A stretch of 64,000 nt of DNA from Paraburkholderia bannensis NBRC 103871 (GCF_000685015.1 NZ_BAYA01000031.1:38625-102624); one strand, 5' to 3'. Positions 16,422-26,183 are shown, numbered from the stretch's first letter. Made by a program: numbers and translations. The notes: generated from the letters alone by a model not told the origin.

Positions 16422-17234
16422 TCAGGCCGGAAAAATACTTGCAACCGCGTGTCCGTCTTCCCCTGCAATCTGCATCGGCGCGCCATAGCAGCGTTCTAGC
16501 AGGTCGGTGCGCATGATCTCGTGCGGCGGCCCGTCCGCGATGGCGCGTCCGTCGGCGAGCAGCACGAGGCGGTCCGCGTGACGCGCGGCCAGGTTGCAGT
16601 CATGCGCGATCGCCAGCGCGCCGATATTCCACGCGCGCGTCAGCCGCCGCGCGGTGGCAAAGAGCCGGTGCTGCTGCACGAGGTCGAGCGCGGCGGTAGG
16701 TTCGTCCATCAGCAGATAGCGCGGCGGCATCTGGTGAGCGTCGAGCGTCCACAACTGGGCGAGCGCCCGCGCGAACTGCACGCGCGCGAATTCGCCGCCT
16801 GACAGCGTCGTGACGTCGCGATGCGCAAGCGGCGCGACGCCCGCCAAAGCGAGCATGTCCTGCACCAGCACATCGACGGAAAACGGCATTGCCGCGCCAT
16901 CCAGATGCGCATAGCGGCCCAGTTGCACGACTTCGCTTACGGGCACCGCGAACGTATTGGGCACGCTCTGCGCAAGCACGGCACGCAATTGCGCAAGACG
17001 TGGCGGCGCGATGCGGCGCACGTCTTCGCCATTGAGCGTGAGCTTGCCGCTGCCCGCCCGATCGGGAAAGCCGTGCAGCGTGAAGTCGCCCGCCAGCGCC
17101 TTGAGCAGCGTGCTCTTGCCGACACCGTTCTGGCCGAGCACGACCACGAATTCACCAGGCGCGACGCTCAACGAAAAATCGTCGAACAGCATTCTTCCCC
17201 GGTAGCCGATGCGCAAGTTCTCAATCGAAAGCAT
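16422..17234 (-). CDS. hmuV: Haem ABC transporter ATP-binding protein HmuV
   Basis: The 270-residue ATPase energises haem import across the inner membrane. Visible motifs are Walker A GQNGVGKST (residues 34-42), Q-loop region VLAQS, signature LSGGE, Walker B with YLLMDEPTAALD, and the switch His in ALAIAHDCNLA. ATG 17234 is preferred over an upstream TTG because it gives the normal ABC start (LSIENLRIGYRGR). It is the last gene of the receptor-HmuS-HmuT-HmuU-HmuV operon. Confidence 0.93.
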   Translation of the reverse strand: MLSIENLRIGYRGRMLFDDFSLSVAPGEFVVVLGQNGVGKSTLLKALAGDFTLHGFPDRAGSGKLTLNGEDVRRIAPPRLAQLRAVLAQSVPNTFAVPVSEVVQLGRYAHLDGAAMPFSVDVLVQDMLALAGVAPLAHRDVTTLSGGEFARVQFARALAQLWTLDAHQMPPRYLLMDEPTAALDLVQQHRLFATARRLTRAWNIGALAIAHDCNLAARHADRLVLLADGRAIADGPPHEIMRTDLLERCYGAPMQIAGEDGHAVASIFPA

Positions 17235-17290
17235 GAGGTTTCTTTTTGTGTAGTGTTTGTCGCCGGTTTGCAGTCGGTTTGCCAATGCGC

Positions 17291-18427
17291 TTATCCGCCG
17301 AATTGCCGCCGGCTGCGCAGAATGAGCACGATGAAGAACGGCGCGCCCAATAGCGCGGTAAGCACGCCAAGCGGTATTTCAGCGGGCGCGACGAGCGTAC
17401 GCGCCGCAAGATCGGCGGCCACGGTGAGCAATGCTCCCAGCAGCATCGAGCCCGGCAGCACCACGCGTTGATCGGGCCCGCACGCGAGCCGGATGCAGTG
17501 CGGCGCCACCAGCCCGATAAAGCCGATCTGCCCCGTGCTCGACACGAGTGCGCCCACCGCGAGCGCCACTGCCAATAATATGGAGTGCTTCACACGTCGA
17601 ACCGGCACGCCCAGATAATGCGCCTCCAGCTCGCCCAGTTGCATTGCGTTGAGCGCGCGCGTGTTGGCGGCGATCGTCGCAATGCCCACGAGCACGAAAG
17701 GCGCAATCGCGCCGAGCGTCGACCACTTGGCATCGGCGAGGCTGCCCAGGCTCCAGAACGTCAGCGAGCGCAGTTGCGCATCGGTCGCCACATAGGAGAG
17801 CGTCCCTATTACCGCACCGGCGAGGGCATTGGCGGCGACGCCTGCAAGCAGCAGGATCGGCAGCACCACGCGGCCATTCGACGACGAGATGCGATAAACG
17901 CCCAGCGTCACACCCAGCGCGCCGATAAACGCCGCAATCGCCGTGAGTTGTCCCGATCCCGGCGCGAAGCCGCCCGCGAAGACAGCGGGCCACACAGCCG
18001 CGAGATGCGGCAGCAGGACGGAGCCGAACACGATCAGCAGCGACGCGCCCAGCGCCGCGCCGCTCGATACGCCGATCAAGCCGGGATCCGCGAGCGGATT
18101 GCGCAGCAACGCCTGCAACGCACTGCCCGCCGCGCCAAAACCCGCCCCGACCAGCAACGCGAGCACCACGCGCGGCACGCGCAGTTCGAGCAGCACGAGC
18201 GCGGAGCGGTCGGCCTGCGCACCAGCATGCAGGTCGCCTGCAACGAGTGCTTGCCAGAGCGCCGCAGGCGACACCGGGTACGCGCCCATGCACACGCCCG
18301 CGAGCACCGCCAGCGCAAGCAACGCGGCGAGCGCGGCGAACACCATCGGCACGCGCGAGCGCGGCGTGCGGGCGAAAGAAGGCGCAGCCAGCGAAGGCCG
18401 CGCGAGTCGAAGAGTCTGCCTGTTCAT
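17291..18427 (-). CDS. hmuU: Haem ABC transporter permease HmuU (FecCD family)
   Basis: The 378-residue permease has about ten membrane helices and the FecCD signatures LRVPRVVLALLVGAGFGAAGSALQALLRNPLADPGLIGVSSGAALGA and GQIGFIGLVAPHCIRLACGPDQRVVLPGSML. The gene lies between the binding-protein and ATPase genes, with 30 and 56 bases between, so it belongs to the same transcript. Substrate assignment to haem rests on the adjacent HmuS-type gene and haem receptor. Confidence 0.93.
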   Translation of the reverse strand: MNRQTLRLARPSLAAPSFARTPRSRVPMVFAALAALLALAVLAGVCMGAYPVSPAALWQALVAGDLHAGAQADRSALVLLELRVPRVVLALLVGAGFGAAGSALQALLRNPLADPGLIGVSSGAALGASLLIVFGSVLLPHLAAVWPAVFAGGFAPGSGQLTAIAAFIGALGVTLGVYRISSSNGRVVLPILLLAGVAANALAGAVIGTLSYVATDAQLRSLTFWSLGSLADAKWSTLGAIAPFVLVGIATIAANTRALNAMQLGELEAHYLGVPVRRVKHSILLAVALAVGALVSSTGQIGFIGLVAPHCIRLACGPDQRVVLPGSMLLGALLTVAADLAARTLVAPAEIPLGVLTALLGAPFFIVLILRSRRQFGG

Positions 18428-18457
18428 GATGAAACGACACTTAGCTTGCGCGTGAGG

Positions 18458-19387
18458 TCACGCTTTCGCGAGACTGCGGTTGAGCGCGCTCACGGCCTCG
18501 GGCAGGCGCGGCCCGAAGCCGAGCAGGAACAGCGCATCGAGCGCGACCACGCGCGTCGAGCGGCCCGCGGGCGTCAGCGCGAAGCCCGCCGAATCCAGCA
18601 GATGCCGCTTGCTGCCCGCGGCCTTGAGCGCGTCGTCGGTGGTCAGCACGATATCGGGCTGCGCGGCGACGAGCGCCTCCGGAGTGAGCGCGCGGTAACC
18701 CGAGAACCCCTGCATCGCATTGCGTGCGCCCGCGTAGGCGAGCATGGCGTCGGCGGCGGTGTGCTGGCCCGCCACCATCGGCTGGTTGCCCGCCGGGCTC
18801 ATGAGGAACAGCACGCGCGGCTCGGGCACAGGTTTGGGCGCTGCCGCCACGCGAGCGGACGTCTCGGCCCACGCGCGGTCGAAGCGCGCAAGCAGCGTCT
18901 GCCCCGCGTTGTCAGCGTCCAGCGCACGCGCCACGCCCACGATCTTCTCGCGCACCGAGGCCACGTCATGACCTTCGCCGAAGCTCGCGAGCTTCACGCC
19001 CGCATCGGCGACGCGTTGCAACACCGAAGGCGGCCCCGCTTCGGCCGAAGCGAGAATCAGCGTGGGCCGCAACGACAGCAGGCCTTCGGCGGACAGCGCG
19101 CGCTGGTAGCCGACTTTAGGCAACGCCTGGGCCTGCTGCGGATACGTGCAGGTCGTATCGGCGCCCACGAGGGAATCGGCACGGCCCAGCGCGTAGACGA
19201 TCTCCGCGAGCGCGCCGCCGATCACGACGACGCGCGCCGCATCGCCTGGCGCAGATGGCGCAGATGGCGCGGACGGTGCAGCGGCAACGGCCAGGTCGGC
19301 CAGGCTCGCGCCCGCCGCTGCGAGCAGCAGCCCGCCCGTGCCGATCAGCAGCCGTCGCCGACTGCCATCGAAGCGGTCGTCGCTCAT
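18458..19387 (-). CDS. hmuT: Haem-binding periplasmic protein HmuT
   Basis: The 309-residue class III binding protein carries a twin-arginine-like signal (GSRRRLLIGTGGLLLAAAG), so it may be exported by Tat or Sec. The mature domain opens RVVVIGGALAEIVYALGRADSLVGADTTCTYPQQA; the Tyr in TYPQQA corresponds to the haem-ligating tyrosine of HmuT/ShuT-type proteins. A tract of SAPSAPSAP follows the signal as a linker. Its start overlaps the HmuS stop (ATGA). Confidence 0.92.
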   Translation of the reverse strand: MSDDRFDGSRRRLLIGTGGLLLAAAGASLADLAVAAAPSAPSAPSAPGDAARVVVIGGALAEIVYALGRADSLVGADTTCTYPQQAQALPKVGYQRALSAEGLLSLRPTLILASAEAGPPSVLQRVADAGVKLASFGEGHDVASVREKIVGVARALDADNAGQTLLARFDRAWAETSARVAAAPKPVPEPRVLFLMSPAGNQPMVAGQHTAADAMLAYAGARNAMQGFSGYRALTPEALVAAQPDIVLTTDDALKAAGSKRHLLDSAGFALTPAGRSTRVVALDALFLLGFGPRLPEAVSALNRSLAKA

Positions 19388-20490
19388 GCGCTGGCTCCAT
19401 CGGCGACGCGTTCGACGCGCGGCAGCCGCGCGAGCGCCGCGCGCCAGTCCTCAAGCTCGGCCTGTCCCGGCTTGCGCGCACCGAACAGCATGGTGATGTT
19501 TTCGCCCGCCGCGTCGAAGAGTTCGACCGAGGTGACGATGCCGTCGCTCGTCGGCTTGCGCACGACCCATGCATGCGCAACCAGGCTGGTGCGCAGATGC
19601 AGGTTGAAATCGGCGTCCAGCACGTTGAGCCACGGCCCCATCGTGCGGATCGTCTGCACCGGGCCGGTATGAATCTGGATCATGCCGGGATTGCCGACGA
19701 ACACCATGATCGGCAGTTGCGTGCTCGCGGCGTCATTCAGCAGCGCATCGATGGCGTCGAGCGCGATAGGCTCCGCGTAAGCGGGGTCGGCCAGGCGCAA
19801 CGCCTGCAAGCGGCCCACGCCGAATTTACGCAGGATATCGAAGAATTCGTGCGTATCCTTCATCGCCGCCCACGCCGCGCGAAAGCCCGTCACGTCGACC
19901 TGCGCGTCGTCGCGCTGCGGCGCACGCGGCTGAGCCGGCTCCACCGTCAGCCCGGCCTGCTGCACCGGCGCAGCGTGACGCTCGACCAGTGCGTCGAACG
20001 CCGCGTAATCGCTCGCATCGCGCAGGTAGACCTTGGTGATCGCCACGCCTTGCGCGTCGAAGAACTGCAGGCTCTTGCGCACGCCGTCGTCATACGCTTC
20101 GCTCACGGCAAACGCCGATGCCCACTTTGCGTAGAAAATGCGCAGGTCGATGGCGCGTCCCACGGTCAGGCCCACCGGGCCGTTGCGGCTCATCTTGCCG
20201 AACGTGCCGATCTTTTCATGCACGACTGCGTCGTTGCGCGTGAGCACCATGACTTCGCCGAGCAGCGGCATGGTCTCGAAGATGGCAGCGAATTGCGCGG
20301 CGTCGTTCGCGTCGAGCCGCACGACATGTTCGCCGACGAAAGCGGCCAGCGCTTCGCCTTCGCTGACGCCCAGTTCCGCCGCCGCTTCGCGATGGCGCAG
20401 CTTGCGGGTCGTGCGCAGTTCGGTGAAGGCTTCGCGCAGCAGCGCGAGCGAAGCCGGGTTCACGGGAGTCTGGGTAGAAATTTGCGTCAT
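19384..20490 (-). CDS. hmuS: Haemin-degrading/haem-chaperone factor HmuS (HemS family)
   Basis: The 368-residue cytoplasmic protein has the two tandem HemS repeats (about 1-175 and 195-350). The second contains MKDTHEFFDILRKFGVGR, whose His214 matches the conserved haem-ligating histidine of HemS. These proteins accept imported haem and either hand it on or open the ring to release iron. ATG 20490 is used; the reading frame is open far upstream into the receptor gene but that is shadow. It follows the receptor by 41 bases and overlaps hmuT, so it is central in the operon. Confidence 0.93.
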   Translation of the reverse strand: MTQISTQTPVNPASLALLREAFTELRTTRKLRHREAAAELGVSEGEALAAFVGEHVVRLDANDAAQFAAIFETMPLLGEVMVLTRNDAVVHEKIGTFGKMSRNGPVGLTVGRAIDLRIFYAKWASAFAVSEAYDDGVRKSLQFFDAQGVAITKVYLRDASDYAAFDALVERHAAPVQQAGLTVEPAQPRAPQRDDAQVDVTGFRAAWAAMKDTHEFFDILRKFGVGRLQALRLADPAYAEPIALDAIDALLNDAASTQLPIMVFVGNPGMIQIHTGPVQTIRTMGPWLNVLDADFNLHLRTSLVAHAWVVRKPTSDGIVTSVELFDAAGENITMLFGARKPGQAELEDWRAALARLPRVERVADGASA

Positions 20491-20531
20491 GTTGGTCTTG
20501 CCTGATTGCATTGAACAGTTGAATACGTCGC

Positions 20532-22892
20532 TCAGAAGTCGATCTTCATGCCCACGTTGAAGTTGCGGCCCGGCGCGGTGTACGCGTCGATCTTCGCCGC
20601 GCTGTCGCTGTCCGAGAGACCGCGCACGTCGTTCCAGATCCAGTACTTGCGGTCGAATACGTTGTCGATGCCCGCCGTCACGCTCACATGGCGCGTGATG
20701 TTGTAGCCCGCGTGCAGGTCGAGAATCGTGTACGACGGCGTCGAGTAATACGACGCGGTGGACATCGTCGACTTGCTCTTGCGCGAGTTGTAGGTGAGGT
20801 CGGCGCTTGCGAACCAGCGCTCCGTGGGCGCGTATTTCACGCCGAGCACGACCGCGAGCGGCGGCACCGTATCCAGACCCGACGTCACGCCGTCCTTGGT
20901 CTCGGTGCCGTGGATCCACGCGAAGCCGCCCTTCACTTCCAGGCTGTCGTTCACGTACCAGTCGGCCTTGCCTTCGAGGCCCTGAATCGAGGCCTTCGAG
21001 TAGTTCACGTACTGCACCGTGTACGGATTGGTCGCGGAGGTCACGCTGCCGCCAATCACCTTCGTATCGATGAAGTTGCTGTAGCGGCCCGCGAACGCAG
21101 CGGCGCTGTAGTTCACCTGGCCATGACCGACGCCCAGCTTGCCGCGCAGGCCCAGTTCGACCGAATTGCTGGTTTCGGGCTTCAGGTTCGGATTGCCGAC
21201 CTGCTGGTAATAGAGGCCGTACGAACCCGCCGGGTTATAGAAGCTGTTGACCTGGTACGCGGACGGCGCGCGGAATCCATGCGCGTACTGCACATAAGGC
21301 ACGAACGCGGGCGAGACTTCGTAGAGCACCGCGAGGCGTGGCGAGATCGCGTTGCCCGTGGACGACGTAGTCGGCTTGGTCGAGGTCGCCGACATGGACT
21401 CGTAGGTCGCGTCCGGATGCGGCGTCATGTTGTACCAGTCGAAGCGCACGCCCGGCACCACGCTCAGCTTGTTCCAGCGGATCTCGTCCTGCACGAACGC
21501 GCCGAATGCGGTCTGCGTGGTCTTCGGGAACGCTTCCGGATAGCCGTCCGAAGCGCTTGTCCATTCCGATCCCGCCGAGCTTGCGGTGCTGTAGTGCGAG
21601 ACGCTCGCGTCGAAACCGTAGGTCAGCTTGTGCTGCAGCGGCCCGGTCGCGAAGGCGCTGTCGGCCACGACGCTGCCGCCCAGAATGTTGTCGCCGTAAT
21701 CGTTGGTGCGCGTGCGCGACGAGCTAGCGCCACTGGAGTTCGTGCCGCCAATGTCGAGCGTCTGCCGCGTGGACGCATTCCGGTAGTACAACGAAGTGTG
21801 AAGTTGCTGGAAGTACGGATTCGTCACATCGCGATGGTCGTAGTCCAGCTGCACGCGGTTGCTGTTCACCTCGTTGCCGGTCACGTAGCTGTTGGCCGTG
21901 TAGCCGCTCCACGTGTACGCGCCGCCCAGTTGCGAAAGACCGTCGCTTGAGTTCGCATTACTAATTGTTTCAGCAGTAATTTTTAGCGTGTCCTGCGGCG
22001 TCAATTTAAAAACGATCTTGCCGAGCGCGCTGCGGTTGTTGTACGTGAGCGGGTCGGCTTCCGAGCGCGTCGCGCCCAGCGTGTTGCTGTCGCCCTTGTT
22101 GTCGGTCTCGTGGCCGTGGCGCCCGGACAGCGCCACCATGCCCTGCACCACGTCGCCACCGAATGCGGCCGTGGCCGTCGAGCCCCAGCTCCGGTCGGTC
22201 GAGTCGTAGCCTGCCTTCAACGAGAAGTAAGTCGGCTTGTTGTAGATCGACAGCAGGTCGCTCGGATCCTTGGTCACGAAGTTGACCGCGCCGGTCAGGC
22301 CGTCGCTGCCGTACAGCGCCGAAGTCGGGCCGCGCAGCACTTCGATGCGCTGATAGAGGTCGGTGTTCAGGTAGTCGGCGCGACCCGCCGAGCCCGAACC
22401 GAACGCATAGGACTGCGGCAGCGGCACACCGTCTTCGAGCAGCAGCACCTGGTTGCCTTCGAGGCCGCGAATATTGATGCCCTCGTTGCCCGCACGCCCC
22501 GACGACCCCGTGATCCCCGACGGCCGATACGCCGAATGGCGCACTTCGACGCCAGGCTCGTACTTGAGCGCGTCCTTGACGTCCTTCGCGTTGTTCTCGT
22601 CGATATCGTCGCTCGTGATGACCGAGACCGTGGCCGCCGTGCGGTTCGGGTCAGCGCTGCCGCCGCGCGTGGCCGTGACCGTGACGGCCTTGAGCGCCTG
22701 CTCGCGGCGCAGCGCGTCGGCGCGCATGGGTTTGGCGGAGGACGCGTCGGTCGTGGTCGCGGTGGCGGCGGTGCTCGCAGTCGCGTCGGGCGTGGCCGCT
22801 TGAGCGGCCAGTGCGTTGCTGGCGTAAAGCGCGCAGGCTTCGGCGATGAGCGCCGGCAGCACGCGCCGCACCAGTCTTTGCTTAAGTTGCAT
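20532..22892 (-). CDS. hmuR: TonB-dependent haem/haemoglobin receptor HmuR
   Basis: The 786-residue outer-membrane receptor starts at ATG 22892 with a signal peptide (KQRLVRRVLPALIAEACALYASNALAA). A TonB-box-like region precedes the plug (about 90-220; VEVRHSAYRPSGITGSSGRAGNEGINIRGLEGNQVLLLEDGVPLP and VLRGPTSALYGSDGLTGAVNFVTK), and a barrel ends in KIDF. It has the FRAP and NPNL boxes that define haem receptors. Unlike the textbook members, no histidine lies between those boxes; the segment is Tyr-rich (YGLYYQQ) and the nearest His directly precedes FRAP (YAHGFRAP). It is the first gene of the hmu operon; the Fur-like box is about 76-90 bases upstream. Confidence 0.92.
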   Translation of the reverse strand: MQLKQRLVRRVLPALIAEACALYASNALAAQAATPDATASTAATATTTDASSAKPMRADALRREQALKAVTVTATRGGSADPNRTAATVSVITSDDIDENNAKDVKDALKYEPGVEVRHSAYRPSGITGSSGRAGNEGINIRGLEGNQVLLLEDGVPLPQSYAFGSGSAGRADYLNTDLYQRIEVLRGPTSALYGSDGLTGAVNFVTKDPSDLLSIYNKPTYFSLKAGYDSTDRSWGSTATAAFGGDVVQGMVALSGRHGHETDNKGDSNTLGATRSEADPLTYNNRSALGKIVFKLTPQDTLKITAETISNANSSDGLSQLGGAYTWSGYTANSYVTGNEVNSNRVQLDYDHRDVTNPYFQQLHTSLYYRNASTRQTLDIGGTNSSGASSSRTRTNDYGDNILGGSVVADSAFATGPLQHKLTYGFDASVSHYSTASSAGSEWTSASDGYPEAFPKTTQTAFGAFVQDEIRWNKLSVVPGVRFDWYNMTPHPDATYESMSATSTKPTTSSTGNAISPRLAVLYEVSPAFVPYVQYAHGFRAPSAYQVNSFYNPAGSYGLYYQQVGNPNLKPETSNSVELGLRGKLGVGHGQVNYSAAAFAGRYSNFIDTKVIGGSVTSATNPYTVQYVNYSKASIQGLEGKADWYVNDSLEVKGGFAWIHGTETKDGVTSGLDTVPPLAVVLGVKYAPTERWFASADLTYNSRKSKSTMSTASYYSTPSYTILDLHAGYNITRHVSVTAGIDNVFDRKYWIWNDVRGLSDSDSAAKIDAYTAPGRNFNVGMKIDF

Positions 22893-23292
22893 CAAATCTA
22901 CCCCGTAGTCAGAATCCAGGCTTTCCGGCTTCTTACGAACCGAAAGCGGGCTCGATCTTATCCTGGATGCAAACAATTCTCATTTACTTTTTAAAATGCG
23001 GTTAGGTTCGGTGACTTGAAGGCAACCTGAAAGCAAGACCTTGCATCTAGCCTTCAAACTCGAAAATCGCCGATTTATCAGGCAGTTAGTTGCTAACACG
23101 CGGTCTCGATAGAAACAGTCGCGTATGTATGTTTCGCGCAGCACCGAAAGCGGCAAGTCCCTTTATGCCGTATGGGTATTTGGCTCGAAAACGGCCCGAA
23201 TCGGCATAAATCGGCCAGAAATGTCCGGTTGAGAAGCGAAACCGGCACGGGAGTCACCACGCGACGACGGGGCGAACCAGTAAAATCGCGTC
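22893..23292. other. Intergenic region between hmuR and the TetR gene
   Basis: These 400 bases contain divergent promoters. The only clear element is the Fur-like box at 22968-22982. I see no gene or RNA structure in the rest. Confidence 0.5.
22968..22982. promoter_or_regulatory. Fur-like box upstream of hmuR
   Basis: The minus strand reads TGAGAATTGTTTGCA, 10 of 14 matches to TGATAAT-N-ATTATCA. The 18 bases at 22972-22989 are identical to 6939-6956 upstream of the FecI-type gene. Relative to its own gene the element points the opposite way in the two places, as expected for a protein that binds near-symmetric sites. Confidence 0.72.
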
Positions 23293-23916
23293 ATGGATTC
23301 GACCGCCACCCCGCAACGCCTGACCGACCGCAAGCGCGCCGCCATTCTGGAAGCGGCCATCGAGGAATTTCTCGCCGCCGGTTACGACGCCACCAGCATG
23401 GATCGCATCGCCGCACGGGCGAGCGTCTCCAAGCGCACGGTCTATAACCACTTCCCGAGCAAGGAGGCGCTGTTCGCGGCGATCCTCATGCGCCTGTGGG
23501 ACGCGAGCCAGACCGGCGCGCCGCCCGCCTACCGCGCCGCCGAACCGTTGCGGGCGCAACTACTCGCGCTGCTCGCGCGCAAGCTGCGCCTGATGGCCGA
23601 CGAATCGTTCCTGGCGCTCGCGCGCGTGGCGATCGCGGCAGGCATCCACTCGCCCGAGCGCGCCCGCGACATGGTCGCGCGGCTAGGCGAGCGCGAGGAA
23701 GACGTGACTGTATGGATCCGCGCGGCCGCCGCCGACGGGCGCCTGCGCATCGACGATCCGCTCTTTGCGGCGCAGGAACTGCAGGGGATGGTGAAGGGAT
23801 TCGCGTTCTGGCCGCAGGTGACGATGGGCCAGCCGCCGCTGGATGCGGCCGCGCAAGTGCGGATCGCCGAATCTGCCGCCGATATGTTCCTTGCACGCTA
23901 CGCTTCGAAGCACTGA
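23293..23916 (+). CDS. TetR-family transcriptional regulator
   Basis: The 207-residue regulator has an N-terminal TetR helix-turn-helix (about 12-58; RKRAAILEAAIEEFLAAGYDATSMDRIAARASVSKRTVYNHFPSKEALFAAI) and an all-helical ligand/dimer domain. It converges on the MFS gene, with 16 bases between the stops, so it is not in the same operon; whether it controls a neighbour cannot be told. The start is the only ATG that preserves the domain. Its ligand is unknown. Confidence 0.9.
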   Translation: MDSTATPQRLTDRKRAAILEAAIEEFLAAGYDATSMDRIAARASVSKRTVYNHFPSKEALFAAILMRLWDASQTGAPPAYRAAEPLRAQLLALLARKLRLMADESFLALARVAIAAGIHSPERARDMVARLGEREEDVTVWIRAAAADGRLRIDDPLFAAQELQGMVKGFAFWPQVTMGQPPLDAAAQVRIAESAADMFLARYASKH

Positions 23917-23932
23917 CACCAGTTGGCGGCGG

Positions 23933-25132
23933 TTAGCGCACTAACGCCCGCGCCTGGCCTGACGACGCGCCGTGGCGCGCACCCTCGCGCCAGAAGCGCC
24001 ACGCGAGCAGCCCGGCCAGCGCCTGGGCGCCCATCACGAACGCCACACAGCCGCCCCAACCCCATAGCCGCCAGGCGGGTACGGGCAGTATCGATCCCAG
24101 GCTGCCGCCCAGGTAATAGAACGACAGATAAAGGCCGATGGCCGTGGGCCGCGCCGCCCCGGCGCTCTGCGAGATGAAGGCATTGGCCGCCGCCTGCTCG
24201 ACGAACACGGCGGTCGAGCCGAGCGCGAGTCCCAGCAGGATCGGCACCAGACCATGTGCGAGCGTGAGCAGCGCCCCCGCCAGCGCGAGCCACGCCGCCC
24301 AGATCGCAAGATCGCGCGGAGAGCGATGACGCGCGATGCGTCCTGCGATCGGCGTGACCACCATCGCGAGCAGGAACACCGCGTAAATCGCACCGATCTG
24401 CGCGGTGCCAAAGCCATACGGCGGCTGCGCGAGTCGCAGCCCCGCGAACGTGAACGTCGCCACCTGCGAGGCAAGCACGCACGCACCGAAGCCGAACGCC
24501 GCCAGCAGTGAAGGCCGCGTGAAAAGTTGCAGACGTGAAGGTGTCGGCAGGTCGTCCACACGCGTTTCAGCAAGCATCGGCGGCTTGTGCGGCAGCCACG
24601 CGTATATCGCCACGCCCGCCGCGAGGCTCAACAGCGCGACCGCATCGAGCGCATGACGCCAGCCCAGCGCCGCCACGCACGCATTGGTCACGAAGCGCCC
24701 CGCAAAACCGCCCAGCGTGGTTCCCGCGACGAACAGCGCGCTGACCTCCGCGATTTCCTCGCGCGAAAAGCACTCGCCGATAAACGACACCGCGATCGCG
24801 AAGATAAACGGCATCAGCAAGCCGACGGCAAAGCGCGCCGCGAGAAACGACGCGAAGCCGTCCGCATGCGCGGCCCACAGCGCGGGCAACGCGGACGCCA
24901 TCGCCGCACCCGCGATGACCGTGCGGCGAGCCAGCCGCGCCGCGATTGCGCCGACGAATGGCGCGATAATGGCGACGGCCAGCGTGGTCGCGCTCACGCC
25001 CTGCCCCGCCTGTTCGGCGCTGATGCCGAACGCCGCCGCCAGTTCGCGCAGGATGCCCTGCGTGGCGTAGAGATTGAGAAACGCCGCGCAGCCGCAGAGA
25101 AAAAACGCCGCGCGCAAGGGCTTGCCTGACAT
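23933..25132 (-). CDS. MFS transporter (YnfM-like)
   Basis: The 399-residue protein is a 12-helix major facilitator. The opening RAAFFLCGCAAFLNLYATQGILRELAAAFGISAEQAGQGVSATTLAVAIIAPFVGAIAARLARR resembles the YnfM/arabinose-efflux-like group, with the loop 2-3 motif and a charged central loop near residue 190-205. It is transcribed divergently from a LysR gene 97 bases away, an arrangement like ynfM/ynfL of Escherichia coli (a purine nucleoside transporter and its regulator). Substrate and even direction of transport are unproven here. Confidence 0.88.
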   Translation of the reverse strand: MSGKPLRAAFFLCGCAAFLNLYATQGILRELAAAFGISAEQAGQGVSATTLAVAIIAPFVGAIAARLARRTVIAGAAMASALPALWAAHADGFASFLAARFAVGLLMPFIFAIAVSFIGECFSREEIAEVSALFVAGTTLGGFAGRFVTNACVAALGWRHALDAVALLSLAAGVAIYAWLPHKPPMLAETRVDDLPTPSRLQLFTRPSLLAAFGFGACVLASQVATFTFAGLRLAQPPYGFGTAQIGAIYAVFLLAMVVTPIAGRIARHRSPRDLAIWAAWLALAGALLTLAHGLVPILLGLALGSTAVFVEQAAANAFISQSAGAARPTAIGLYLSFYYLGGSLGSILPVPAWRLWGWGGCVAFVMGAQALAGLLAWRFWREGARHGASSGQARALVR

Positions 25133-25229
25133 GAAGGGTTTCCGTGACGATATGCGTCCCTTCAGTCTGCCAGGCGCGCGCGCCGCGGGCCAATACCGAA
25201 TTTGTCGTCATTGATACCGGAAGCCTCAC

Positions 25230-26174
25230 ATGCTCGACCTGCGCCGCCTGCGCTACTTCGTGACTGTCGCCGACGAACTGCACTTCGGCCGCGCCGCCGA
25301 ACGCCTGCACATCGCCCAGCCGCCGCTCACGCGCCAGATCGCCGCGCTCGAAACAGAGCTGGGCCTGCGCCTGTTCGAGCGCTCGACGCGCAACGTCACG
25401 CTCACGCCCGAAGGCGTGCAGTTCCTCGATCACGCGCGCCAGGTCATCGACGCGGCCCTGAGTGCACAGACCTCGGCGCAACGGCTCGCGAGCGGCGCGG
25501 CGGGACGGCTGGCGATCGGCTACACGAGTTCCATTCCGATGTCGCGCGTATTCAGCGAAATCGTGCGCGCATTCGGCCGCCGTGCGCCCGAAGTGGAACT
25601 GAGCTTTCGCGAAGTGGCCAGCGTCGAGCACCATCGGCAGATTGCGGCGGGCGTGCTCGATATCGCATTTGGCTGGGCAGCGACGGAACCGTTGCCGCCG
25701 GCACTCACTCAGCGCGTGCTGGCCAGCGAGCCGCTGGTCGCCGCCGTCCCCAGCAGCAGCGATCACGCCGCGCATGACGCGATCGACTTCGCCGCGCTCG
25801 CGCACGAAGCGTTCATCACCTACCCACCGGGCCAGGGTTCGGCGCTCAATGCGGCGCTCAACCGGCTGTGCGCGAAGGCGGGCCTCACGCCGCATCTGGG
25901 GCCGACCGCGACGCAGGTCGCGACCCTCGTGGCGCTCGTCGCCGCCGAGCGCGGCGTGGCGATCGTGCCCGCCTCCGTGGCCGCGTTGCACATGCCCGGC
26001 GTGCGCTACGTGCCGCTCGCGGGCGAAACGCCGCTCGAACAGACGCTGCTGTGGCGCGCGCAGGGCGCGTCGCGCTGCGCACTGCGTTTCGTCGAATTCG
26101 CGATTGAGTGCGCCGGATCCGCCGATCGCGCCGACTGCGTCGAAACCAGCGCCCAGCCGGCGCAACCCACCTGA
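25230..26174 (+). CDS. LysR-family transcriptional regulator
   Basis: The 314-residue regulator has a winged helix-turn-helix (about 1-60; LDLRRLRYFVTVADELHFGRAAERLHIAQPPLTRQIAALETELGLRLFERS) and a two-lobed effector-binding domain (about 90-295). The N-terminus is of the BenM/CatM/YnfL type. Divergence from the MFS gene suggests that it controls that transporter from the 97-base gap. It ends 10 bases before the AraC gene, which may be cotranscribed. Confidence 0.9.
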   Translation: MLDLRRLRYFVTVADELHFGRAAERLHIAQPPLTRQIAALETELGLRLFERSTRNVTLTPEGVQFLDHARQVIDAALSAQTSAQRLASGAAGRLAIGYTSSIPMSRVFSEIVRAFGRRAPEVELSFREVASVEHHRQIAAGVLDIAFGWAATEPLPPALTQRVLASEPLVAAVPSSSDHAAHDAIDFAALAHEAFITYPPGQGSALNAALNRLCAKAGLTPHLGPTATQVATLVALVAAERGVAIVPASVAALHMPGVRYVPLAGETPLEQTLLWRAQGASRCALRFVEFAIECAGSADRADCVETSAQPAQPT

Positions 26175-26183
26175 AGCCGCGCC

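Noticed and set aside
17585..19672. Long plus-strand open frame of about 695 codons across the hmu genes
   Set aside because: It is antisense to hmuU and hmuT, is rich in Arg and His as expected from GC-rich reverse-frame reading, and shows no domain.
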